Source: Chloroflexota bacterium
GTDB taxonomy: Bacteria; Chloroflexota; UBA6077; JADZDV01
DNA length: 5,943 bases
Assembly: GCA_020850915.1 (NCBI GenBank)
Contig: JADZDV010000200.1
Location: 1-5,943 of the forward strand
Direction: 5' to 3'
Shown here piece after piece: positions 1 through 5,701 of the stretch. The notes under the pieces are model-generated. The model had not been told where the DNA came from. It saw only the letters and a program-made list of their open reading frames with translations, and searched no databases. Within the stretch, counting starts at the first letter, position 1, and every line of letters starts with the position of its first letter. The position numbers were made by a program, and so were the translations under genes.

Positions 1-690
1 CGCGCCCGCGTCGTAAAGCTGGGCGAGATAGCCGAGGTCGCTCAGGGCGCGAGGGCTCTGTTCGAGGGTCGGCGCGAGGCCGGCCGCGACGACCGGCATC
101 GCTGGGTCGGCGGCTTTGACGGCCGTGTACGCGGCCTTCAGGAGGCCGGCGTACTCCTCGGCGGAGACCGGACGAAAGCCCCACTCGAAATCGAGGTTTG
201 GCTCGTTCCAGACGACGATACCGGCGAGACGGCCGCGATAGCGGGTGGCGAAGGCCTGGAGGAAGGCCGCGTAGTCCCCGTAGTGCTGGGGCAGGAGACC
301 CTTCGGCGGGCTGTTCGGGGGGCGTGCCCAGGCTGGGACGAGGTCCACGCGGGCAAGGACTCGGAGGCCGCGGCGTGTGGCGTTGTCCACCACCTGGTCA
401 ACGTGCTGCCACTCGAGCTTGCCCCGGGCCGGCTCGTGGTAAGCCCAGGGGAAGTACTCCACGATCCAGCCAGCGCCCATCTCGGCGACGAGATCGAGCG
501 AGCGCGCAATCTTGGCCTCTTCCGCCTCGTCCGTAAAGCGGGTATGGACGCCGAGGATCGTCTGGCGGGGCGCCAGCGGTTCTGGCGGTGGGGCCGGCGG
601 CTGCTGGCAGGCGACGCTGGCGATCAGCCCGCAGGCGGTCAGCAGCAGACGGGAGGTCGAGGCGGGGGCGACAGAGCGAGATGATGGCAT
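1..690 (-). CDS. Secreted glycoside-hydrolase-like lipoprotein, clan GH-A type, 3' end outside window
   Basis: This frame is open from an ATG at 690 to the window edge (230 codons, no stop), so the C-terminal part is missing. A TGA lies directly upstream of the ATG, so this is the earliest possible start. Residues 1-28 look like a lipoprotein signal: basic N-terminus, a short hydrophobic stretch (about 15-27), and cysteines at 20 (LTAC, good lipobox match) and 28 (SVAC, weaker match but longer hydrophobic core). A Pro-rich linker follows at 29-41. From about residue 44 the pattern resembles a (beta/alpha)8 barrel. VVWNEPN at 159-165 is the typical beta-4 motif of clan GH-A hydrolases, with Glu163 the expected acid/base; the nucleophile would lie beyond the edge. 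Family (GH5, GH39 or GH42-like) and substrate cannot be decided. The gene starts 8 nt after the cdd stop, without a clear ribosome binding site, and is probably the distal gene of the operon. Confidence 0.85.
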   Translation of the reverse strand, partial: MPSSRSVAPASTSRLLLTACGLIASVACQQPPAPPPEPLAPRQTILGVHTRFTDEAEEAKIARSLDLVAEMGAGWIVEYFPWAYHEPARGKLEWQHVDQVVDNATRRGLRVLARVDLVPAWARPPNSPPKGLLPQHYGDYAAFLQAFATRYRGRLAGIVVWNEPNLDFEWGFRPVSAEEYAGLLKAAYTAVKAADPAMPVVAAGLAPTLEQSPRALSDLGYLAQLYDAGA

Positions 691-698
691 TCAGGCGA

Positions 699-1115
699 CT
701 ACCGGGGCCGCCCGGGCGGCAGGTTGTGCCTGGAGAAGGCTCCGGGCAGCAGATCGGCCAGCGCTGCCTCGACAGTACGCGCGGATCCGACCATTCGAAT
801 CGGCGCCTGGGGACCAAGCTCCCAGAGGAACTGGCGGCAGGCGCCACACGGCGGGACCGGATCTGCGCCCGATCCGACCACGACGATCGCCAGCAGTGGC
901 CGTCCCCCGCCGGCCACTGCCGTCGAGGCGGCTACGCGCTCAGCACAGAGCGTCAGGCCGTAGGAGGCGTTCTCGACGTTGCAGCCGGCGTAGATCGTCC
1001 CGTTCGACCCGAGCACCGCGGCGCCCACGCTGAGACCCGAATAGGGCTGGTAGGCGTGGCGAGCGACGCGGCGAGCGCGGGCCTCCAGCTCGCTCCAGTC
1101 GATCTCCACGGTCAC
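699..1115 (-). CDS. cdd: Cytidine deaminase (homotetrameric type)
   Basis: It hydrolytically deaminates cytidine and deoxycytidine to uridine and deoxyuridine in cytoplasmic pyrimidine salvage. The 138-residue length is that of the small zinc-dependent homotetrameric family. Visible motifs are CNVENASYG at 45-53, where Asn46 and Glu48 correspond to nucleoside ribose-binding residues, then CAER at 57-60 (zinc ligand Cys57, catalytic Glu59) and PCGACRQ at 89-95 (zinc ligands Cys90 and Cys93). All catalytic residues are present. The C-terminal TVEAALADLLPGAF also fits the family. The start is GTG and overlaps the TGA stop of the upstream CBS-domain gene in a GTGA junction, which suggests translational coupling; no good Shine-Dalgarno is visible. 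A cdd gene beside a CorC/HlyC-like gene is a recurrent bacterial arrangement, often near ybeY and era, which are not seen here. Confidence 0.97.
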   Translation of the reverse strand: MTVEIDWSELEARARRVARHAYQPYSGLSVGAAVLGSNGTIYAGCNVENASYGLTLCAERVAASTAVAGGGRPLLAIVVVGSGADPVPPCGACRQFLWELGPQAPIRMVGSARTVEAALADLLPGAFSRHNLPPGRPR

Positions 1116-2380
1116 ACTTCGGACGCCGCGGCGCCCAGCGTGAGGCGGACCTTGCGGATGCGTCGGCCCTGGGTTGCCGTTACGGTCAGGATGCAGCCGT
1201 CCACCTGCACCTGGTCTCCTTCCACCGGGATGTGACCGACCTGCTGGTAGACGAGGCCGCCGACGGTGTCTGACTCGTCGTCTGGGAGGTCCAGCGAGAA
1301 GCGGTCGTTGATGTCCCGGATCGTGGCGCGGCCATCCACGAGCGCCTCCTGCGCGCTGATGACGAGGACGGGCTCCTCCTCAGCCACGTCGTACTCGTCC
1401 CGAATCTCGCCCACGATCTCCTCGATGAGGTCTTCAATGGTGATCAGACCCGCTGTGCCGCCGTACTCGTCCACGACGATCGCGATGTGGACGCGCCGCT
1501 GCTGGAGCTCCTGGAGCAGCTCATCCACTTTCTTGACTTCCGGCACGAAGTAGGGCTCGCGCGCGAGGGGGCGGACCGGGTCGTCCAGATGGCCGGTGCG
1601 GAGGTGCTTCAGAATGTCCTTGGCGTAGACAACGCCGCAGACCCGGTCCACCGAGCCATCAAACATGGGCAGCCGCGAGTGCCCGGACGAAACGACCACG
1701 TCAAGGGCATCGCCAATCGTGGCGTCGACGTTGACGCTGGTGACGTAGACGCGCGGCACCATCACCTCACGGGCGGGCACGAGCGAGAGCTCGATCACGC
1801 CGTGGATCATCTCCCGCTCCTCACGCTCGAGTACGCCCGTCGACTCGGACGGGTCCAGGAGTTGTCGAAGCTGCTCTTCGGCCGCGTGAGGGTCGTTTGG
1901 TCGAGAGACGCCGAGCTTCGCCAGACCGGCCCGCTCCAGGCCGACAAACGGTCGGACAACGGGAGCCAGCAGCATCGCGGTCAGATGAAGGGGAAGCTGG
2001 ATGGCCAGAGCCGTTTGCTCGGGCCGCGCCTCGGCAATCGTTCGGCCGATTGTCTGGACCAGCAAGGTACCAGTGAGGACGCCAATCGCCAGAGCGGCGC
2101 CGGAGGCCGGGCTGGCGGCGAGATCGAGGGCGATGAGCAGTGTGAAGAGCGCGGCGGCAGCAGCTGCCAGCGTGGAGATGGCGTTCAAAGAGCCGAGGCC
2201 AGCGCCCGGCTGCTCGAGCACGCTCAGGATCGCCTGGCTGCGCCTGGCGCCCTCTTCCTGCATGTTGCGCAGGCGGACGCGGTCCAGGTGAAAGACCGCC
2301 GCCGGGCCGGTCGCTGTCAGGCCGGCGACCAACACGGCGACCACCAGGCCGAGAACCTTCCCGCCTAGAGCAGGGTCCAC
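1112..2380 (-). CDS. CorC/HlyC-family membrane protein: divergent DUF21, CBS pair, CorC_HlyC domain
   Basis: This 422-residue protein has the CNNM/CorC (hemolysin family) layout. Hydrophobic segments at about 9-30, 65-87, 94-112 and 125-148 form a DUF21-like membrane region. A CBS pair follows at about 205-330, with VMVPR at 206-210, GHSRLPMF at 233-240 and the strongly conserved [20 protein letters not shown] at 303-322. A C-terminal CorC_HlyC domain covers about 345-418. Family members are linked to Mg2+ (or Co2+) efflux or resistance, with CBS domains sensing Mg-ATP. The cytosolic part is textbook, but the membrane part has lost several family-typical residues (see findings), so transport is uncertain. 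The GTG start shares one base with the glmU stop (TAGTG), and the stop overlaps the cdd start. Names such as corC or tlyC are used for relatives; I do not assign one. Confidence 0.92.
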   Translation of the reverse strand: MDPALGGKVLGLVVAVLVAGLTATGPAAVFHLDRVRLRNMQEEGARRSQAILSVLEQPGAGLGSLNAISTLAAAAAALFTLLIALDLAASPASGAALAIGVLTGTLLVQTIGRTIAEARPEQTALAIQLPLHLTAMLLAPVVRPFVGLERAGLAKLGVSRPNDPHAAEEQLRQLLDPSESTGVLEREEREMIHGVIELSLVPAREVMVPRVYVTSVNVDATIGDALDVVVSSGHSRLPMFDGSVDRVCGVVYAKDILKHLRTGHLDDPVRPLAREPYFVPEVKKVDELLQELQQRRVHIAIVVDEYGGTAGLITIEDLIEEIVGEIRDEYDVAEEEPVLVISAQEALVDGRATIRDINDRFSLDLPDDESDTVGGLVYQQVGHIPVEGDQVQVDGCILTVTATQGRRIRKVRLTLGAAASEV

Positions 2381-3780
2381 TAGTCGTTACCGGCAGGCTG
2401 GTCCCTGCCAGCGTCTCCTTTCGACGGCAACGCGCGAGCGGGTACGCCGACCACCGTCGTGCCGGGTGGCACGTTGCGCGTTACCACTGACCCGGCGCCC
2501 GTTCGGGCGCCGGGTCCAATGGTGAGCGGCGCGACGAGCATTGAGCTGCTCCCGATGAAAGCTCCGTCGCCCACTTCCGTCCGGTGCTTCGCCTGACCGT
2601 CGTAATTGCAGGTTACCGTCCCAGCGCCGACGTTCACACCAGCGCCGAGGCTCGCATCGCCGACGTAACTGAAGTGATGGATCCGAGTGCCGGCGCCAAT
2701 GGTGCTCGCCTTGACCTCAGCGTAATTGCCAAGATGCACGCCCCGTTCCAGGCGAGCGCCAGGGCGAGCGTGGGAGAACGGGCCGACCACGACGTCGTTG
2801 GCCAGCTCCGACTCCTCGAGCACGGAGAAGAAGACCGTGCAGTCGTCGGCGATGACGGAATCGCGGATGAACGAATTGGGGCCCAGGCGGCAGCGCCGCC
2901 CGACGCGTGTGGTCCCACGAAGGTGGGTGTTCGGCTCGACGACGGTCCCTTCGCCGACCTCAACGTCCAGGTCGATGTAGATCGTCGCGGGGTCCACCAG
3001 GATAACGCCGCGGTCGAAGAGGTCCTGTCGGCGTCGCGCCAGGATCACCGCCGTTGCCTCGGCTAGCTGAGACTGGTCGTTGACGCCGAGCGTCTCGGCG
3101 GGATCGGCTGCCTGGACGCTGGTGACCCGCTGCCCCTCGTCCGCGGCGATGCGCACGAGGTCAGTCAGATACAGCTCGCCCTTCCGTCTCGGCTTGAGCT
3201 TGTCGAGCCGGTCCCAGAGCCATGCGGCCTGGAACGCCATCAGGCCGCTGTTGATCTCCTGGATGGCTCGCTCGGCTTCGGAGGCGTCCGCGTCTTCGAC
3301 GACCGCGATCACCGAGCCGGAGGCGTCCTTCAGGATCCGGCCGTAGCCTCGTGGATCGGTCAGGACGGTGGTCAGGAGGGCGACCCTCGACCGTTCGACC
3401 GCCTGGACGAGCGCGGACGCGGTGGTCTGGCGGAGGAGCGGCGTGTCGCCGTACAGGACGAGGATGCGATCGCAGCCGCCTCGAAGGGCGTCGCGGGCCT
3501 GGAGGACGGCGTGGCCTGTGCCGAGCGGAACGTCCTGCACGACGAAGCGCGCGTCGGGGAACATCTCGCGGAGGCGGTCTGACCCGGCGGGCACGACGAT
3601 GGTCGTGTGTCGGGCGCCGAGGGCCTCGGCGACGCGGGTGACGTAGCCGAGCATGGGGCGCCCGGCCACAGGGTGGAGAATCTTGGGGAGCGAGGAACGC
3701 ATGCGCGTGCCCTGGCCAGCCGCCAGGATGACGACGCCGAGGCTCGGACTTGAAGACGCGGGAGGCTCTGCTTCAGTCAT
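2380..3780 (-). CDS. glmU: Bifunctional UDP-GlcNAc pyrophosphorylase / glucosamine-1-P acetyltransferase
   Basis: It acetylates glucosamine-1-phosphate and couples GlcNAc-1-P to UTP, giving cytoplasmic UDP-GlcNAc for peptidoglycan and other glycans. It has 466 residues; the family usually has about 450-460. The uridylyltransferase half (about 14-240) shows LAAGQGTRM at 19-27 with Lys33, PLGTGHA at 85-91, YGDTPLL at 110-116 (Asp112 as metal ligand), Glu162, EINSGL at 175-180, LYLTD and LGVND. The left-handed beta-helix acetyltransferase half shows HARPG, EVKAS, IHHFSYVGD and CNYDG plus a following Lys. These match the E. coli acetyltransferase active-site positions as I recall them (Arg333, Lys351, His363, Tyr366, Asn386, Lys392), so both activities look intact. 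The ATG start precedes a 14-residue polar lead-in. The 35 nt between it and the tRNA contain no convincing terminator, so it may be cotranscribed with tRNA-Gln. No clear Shine-Dalgarno is seen. Confidence 0.98.
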   Translation of the reverse strand: MTEAEPPASSSPSLGVVILAAGQGTRMRSSLPKILHPVAGRPMLGYVTRVAEALGARHTTIVVPAGSDRLREMFPDARFVVQDVPLGTGHAVLQARDALRGGCDRILVLYGDTPLLRQTTASALVQAVERSRVALLTTVLTDPRGYGRILKDASGSVIAVVEDADASEAERAIQEINSGLMAFQAAWLWDRLDKLKPRRKGELYLTDLVRIAADEGQRVTSVQAADPAETLGVNDQSQLAEATAVILARRRQDLFDRGVILVDPATIYIDLDVEVGEGTVVEPNTHLRGTTRVGRRCRLGPNSFIRDSVIADDCTVFFSVLEESELANDVVVGPFSHARPGARLERGVHLGNYAEVKASTIGAGTRIHHFSYVGDASLGAGVNVGAGTVTCNYDGQAKHRTEVGDGAFIGSSSMLVAPLTIGPGARTGAGSVVTRNVPPGTTVVGVPARALPSKGDAGRDQPAGND

Positions 3781-3815
3781 TCCGTTCGAGCTTGGCGAAG
3801 CCGCGATGAAGCGGG

Positions 3816-3886
3816 CTGGCGAGCCAGGATTCGAACCTGGGATAAGGGATCCAAAGTCCCCTGTGATACCACTTCACCACTCGCCA
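3816..3886 (-). tRNA. tRNA-Gln (anticodon TTG)
   Basis: The minus strand folds into a complete cloverleaf of 71 nt including the discriminator. The acceptor stem TGGCGAG/CTCGCCA is seven perfect pairs. The D arm is GTG/CAC. The anticodon stem GGGGA/TCCCT has one G-U pair, with loop CTTTGGA and anticodon TTG at 3852-3854. The variable loop is four bases, and the T arm is CCAGG-TTCGAAT-CCTGG. The first pair is U1-A72 and the discriminator is G, both typical of bacterial tRNA-Gln. The 3' CCA is not encoded (the next bases are CCC), so a CCA-adding enzyme is needed. It lies between ispE and glmU in the same orientation and has a promoter-like sequence just upstream. It would read CAA and, by wobble, CAG. 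Confidence 0.97.
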
Positions 3887-3899
3887 CTGCTGGCTCGCC
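3818..3899 (-). repeat. 10-bp inverted repeat: tRNA-Gln leader versus tRNA 3' end
   Basis: The leader bases at 3890-3899 (GGCGAGCCAG on the minus strand) are perfectly complementary to 3818-3827 (CTGGCTCGCC), which make up the 3' strand of the T stem and most of the 3' acceptor strand. The leader in effect repeats the 5' acceptor bases GGCGAG fused to the T-stem bases CCAG. The pre-tRNA could form this ten-pair helix instead of the mature acceptor and T stems. Pairing stops at both flanks (A-A and C-C). A functional role is inference. Confidence 0.5.
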
Positions 3900-3905
3900 T
3901 GGAAG

Positions 3906-3935
3906 ATGGTAGGAAGCCGTGGAGCCTGCTGTCAA
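3906..3935 (-). promoter_or_regulatory. Sigma-70-type promoter for tRNA-Gln (and possibly glmU operon)
   Basis: On the minus strand a perfect -35 hexamer TTGACA (3935-3930) is followed after 18 nt by TACCAT (3911-3906), a 4/6 match to TATAAT that keeps its first two and last two bases. Transcription would start near 3899, about 13 nt upstream of the mature tRNA 5' end. The -35 contains the ispE stop codon (T-TGA-CA). In such GC-rich sequence a perfect -35 correctly spaced before a tRNA is unlikely to be accidental. With no terminator visible after the tRNA, transcription could continue into glmU. Confidence 0.7.
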
Positions 3936-4807
3936 GCGACCGACTCGATTGGCGACAGCTCGGTGAGCGAACGGGCCACGGTTGCCGACGCGGCGACGCG
4001 GGATGCCAGTGCCGCGACGGCCTCGGCCCGGCCGATCGAGTCCACCAGGGTATAGACAGACGGCCCGGCCCCGGCCAGGTTGAATCTCTGGCCGGTCTCG
4101 CGCCGGAGCGCTCGAAGCAGCGTGGAGAGCGATGGGAATGCTCGGCAGGCGGCCGTGAGCAGGTTGTTGACACAGGCTCTGGGCGACGGCGGGCGACCGG
4201 TCTCAAGGCACGCTGTGAGCCTGGTCGCGACGTCCCCCGTCCCGTACTCCTCGGGTCGCAGCGCCCGGTAGACGGCACGGGTCTTGTTCGGCAGGTCCCA
4301 GCCTGGCGTCACGAGCACAAATGCCCCCTCGCGTAGAGGAGAGATGGGTCGGGCGAGGTCGCCGCGTCCTTCCACGAACGCGGCAGGGCCGGCCAGGAAG
4401 AGCGGGACGTCGCTGCCGATGGCGGCGGCTGTCTCGGCCAGCTCCGCCGTCGAGAGCGAGAGGTCCCAGAGTCGGTCGAGCACTCGGAGGACGGCCGCGG
4501 CGTCGCTGCTCCCACCACCAAGGCCGGCGCGTTCGGGGATGCGCTTGACGAGCCGGAGCGCGGCGCCGGCCTGCACGCGGTAGCGCTCTTTCAGGGCTGT
4601 TGCCGCGTGGAAGGCGAGGTTCTCTTCTGGGGGCAGCTCGAGGCCGGGAGCCTGGAGGGACAGCGTAGCGGCGGTCTCGACTTCGAGTGTATCCGCGAGG
4701 TCGATCGTCTGGACGACGCTTCGAAGCTCGTGGTAGCCGTCAGGCCGACGGCCCAGGACCTCCAACGCCAGGTTTATCTTCGCAGGGGCGAGTGTGCGCA
4801 GGATCAT
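3932..4807 (-). CDS. ispE: 4-diphosphocytidyl-2-C-methyl-D-erythritol kinase
   Basis: It phosphorylates the 2-hydroxyl of CDP-methylerythritol with ATP in the MEP (non-mevalonate) pathway to IPP and DMAPP, in the cytoplasm. It has 291 residues, normal for this GHMP-kinase family. PAKINLALEVLGRRPDGYHE at 8-27 is the N-terminal signature with catalytic Lys10. PERAGLGGGSSDAAAVL at 91-107 is the ATP phosphate-binding loop. GSDVP at 131-135 carries catalytic Asp133. LAGAGPS at 244-250 is the third GHMP motif; many homologues have SGSGPT here, a mild substitution. The ATG start overlaps the rsmA stop as ATGA, and the sequence ahead of it has no Shine-Dalgarno, so translation is probably coupled to rsmA. 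An rsmA-ispE pair is common in bacteria. Its TGA stop lies inside the -35 box of the tRNA-Gln promoter. Confidence 0.97.
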   Translation of the reverse strand: MILRTLAPAKINLALEVLGRRPDGYHELRSVVQTIDLADTLEVETAATLSLQAPGLELPPEENLAFHAATALKERYRVQAGAALRLVKRIPERAGLGGGSSDAAAVLRVLDRLWDLSLSTAELAETAAAIGSDVPLFLAGPAAFVEGRGDLARPISPLREGAFVLVTPGWDLPNKTRAVYRALRPEEYGTGDVATRLTACLETGRPPSPRACVNNLLTAACRAFPSLSTLLRALRRETGQRFNLAGAGPSVYTLVDSIGRAEAVAALASRVAASATVARSLTELSPIESVA

Positions 4808-5679
4808 GCGCTTGAGAAGGGCTGGAAGAGCCGGAGCCAGGTCTCGAGATCGAGGTGCGCGGGCCGGAGGTCGGGATTCACGTTGGCATCCTCCAGGACC
4901 GGCTGGAGGGCCGCTTTCGGCAGGCCGAGACCCTGGGCCAACGAGTTGAGCAGCGTCTTCCGGGGCTGAGCGTAGCCGGCTCTCACGAACTCGAGAAACG
5001 GCCGGATCTCCTGCGACGCGATGGCAGGCTGGGGGGCGATCTCCATCGCGATAACGGAGGAGGTGACCCGGGGGCGCGGGACAAACGCGCCCGGAGGGAC
5101 ATGCCGGACGATATGCGCCTGTCCGAACAGGCGCACGAGGATAGAAAGGTACGAGGTACGACCAGGTGCACCGACAACGCGCTCGGCCACCTCGCGCTGC
5201 AGCATCACGACCATACGGCTCGGCCGGCGCACCTCCACCAGGTAGCGCGCCAGGAGGGGCGTGCTGATGGCGTAGGGGAGATTGCCGAGCAGCTTGTAGG
5301 AGCCGCTGAACTCAGTGGCGGGGTCGAAGGTGAGCGCGTCGCCCTGGACGACGGTGAGGTTTGGCGACGGGACGAGGAGAGGTACTGCCACGGCGAGGTC
5401 GCGATCGAGCTCGACGGCGACCACACGGCCGGCCCGGCGGGCGATGGCCGAGGTGAGGACGCCGAGGCCGGGGCCGATCTCTAGGACGTCATCGGTGGAG
5501 CTGACCTGGGCGGCGCGCACCATCGCTTCGCAGACGGAGACGTCGCTCACGAACGACTGGGACAACTGCTTGCGCGCGTGAAGACCGAGCTGACGCAGGA
5601 GCCTGCCTGGTGACGTCACGGTGGGAGGCGGGACGGGAAGCTGAGGCTCGGCTCCCAGCGGCTCGCCGGCCGGGGGCAT
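4804..5679 (-). CDS. rsmA: 16S rRNA dimethyladenosine transferase RsmA (KsgA)
   Basis: It uses S-adenosylmethionine to dimethylate two adjacent adenosines in helix 45 of 16S rRNA (A1518/A1519 in E. coli), a late 30S assembly step. Numbering from the ATG at 5679 (291 residues): KQLSQSF at 37-43 (usually close to K-S-LGQNF), VLEIGPGLGVLT at 65-76 for SAM binding, VAVELD at 87-92 with acidic Glu90, GDAL at 113-116, and NLPYAIS at 133-139 as the catalytic NLPY motif, then the C-terminal helical domain. The frame extends upstream to a TTG at 5784, but that stretch overlaps the SRP RNA and reads as low-quality sequence, so it is rejected. A GTG at 5619 (271 residues, starting VTSPGRLLRQ) is a strong alternative, because it puts the motif about 17 residues in, as in many homologues, and removes a Pro-rich 20-residue lead. 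Neither start has a Shine-Dalgarno. Confidence 0.95.
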   Translation of the reverse strand: MPPAGEPLGAEPQLPVPPPTVTSPGRLLRQLGLHARKQLSQSFVSDVSVCEAMVRAAQVSSTDDVLEIGPGLGVLTSAIARRAGRVVAVELDRDLAVAVPLLVPSPNLTVVQGDALTFDPATEFSGSYKLLGNLPYAISTPLLARYLVEVRRPSRMVVMLQREVAERVVGAPGRTSYLSILVRLFGQAHIVRHVPPGAFVPRPRVTSSVIAMEIAPQPAIASQEIRPFLEFVRAGYAQPRKTLLNSLAQGLGLPKAALQPVLEDANVNPDLRPAHLDLETWLRLFQPFSSA

Positions 5680-5701
5680 CAGGAGAGGAGAGGGAGGCGA
5701 A
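5680..5701 (-). other. Pyrimidine tract between SRP RNA and rsmA
   Basis: The 22 nt between the SRP RNA 3' end and the rsmA ATG read on the minus strand as an almost pure C/T tract (CCTCCCTCTCCTCTCC at its core). It is C-rich and G-poor, the opposite of a ribosome binding site. No hairpin with a U run is visible, so this is not an intrinsic terminator by itself. It could be a 3' processing boundary or part of a Rho loading region; both are guesses. Confidence 0.4.

Noticed and set aside
138..847. Minus-strand frames overlapping the lipoprotein and cdd in other reading frames
   Set aside because: They are Ser/Arg/Pro-rich shadow frames with no motifs; the frame holding WNEPN and a lipoprotein-like signal is the real gene and is open to the window edge.
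1487..2368. Long plus-strand open frame (293 codons) opposite the CBS-domain gene
   Set aside because: It lies fully antisense to a gene with clear domain motifs, is rich in odd residue mixtures with no recognisable motif, and arises from high GC content.
3781..3815. Possible terminator between tRNA-Gln and glmU
   Set aside because: Only very short GC hairpins such as GGC-TTC-GCC can be drawn and there is no U run after them.
3653..4336. Plus-strand open frame (227 codons) spanning the tRNA
   Set aside because: It reads through the antisense strand of tRNA-Gln (GEPGFEPG-type peptide, a classic tRNA artefact) and through glmU and ispE antisense.
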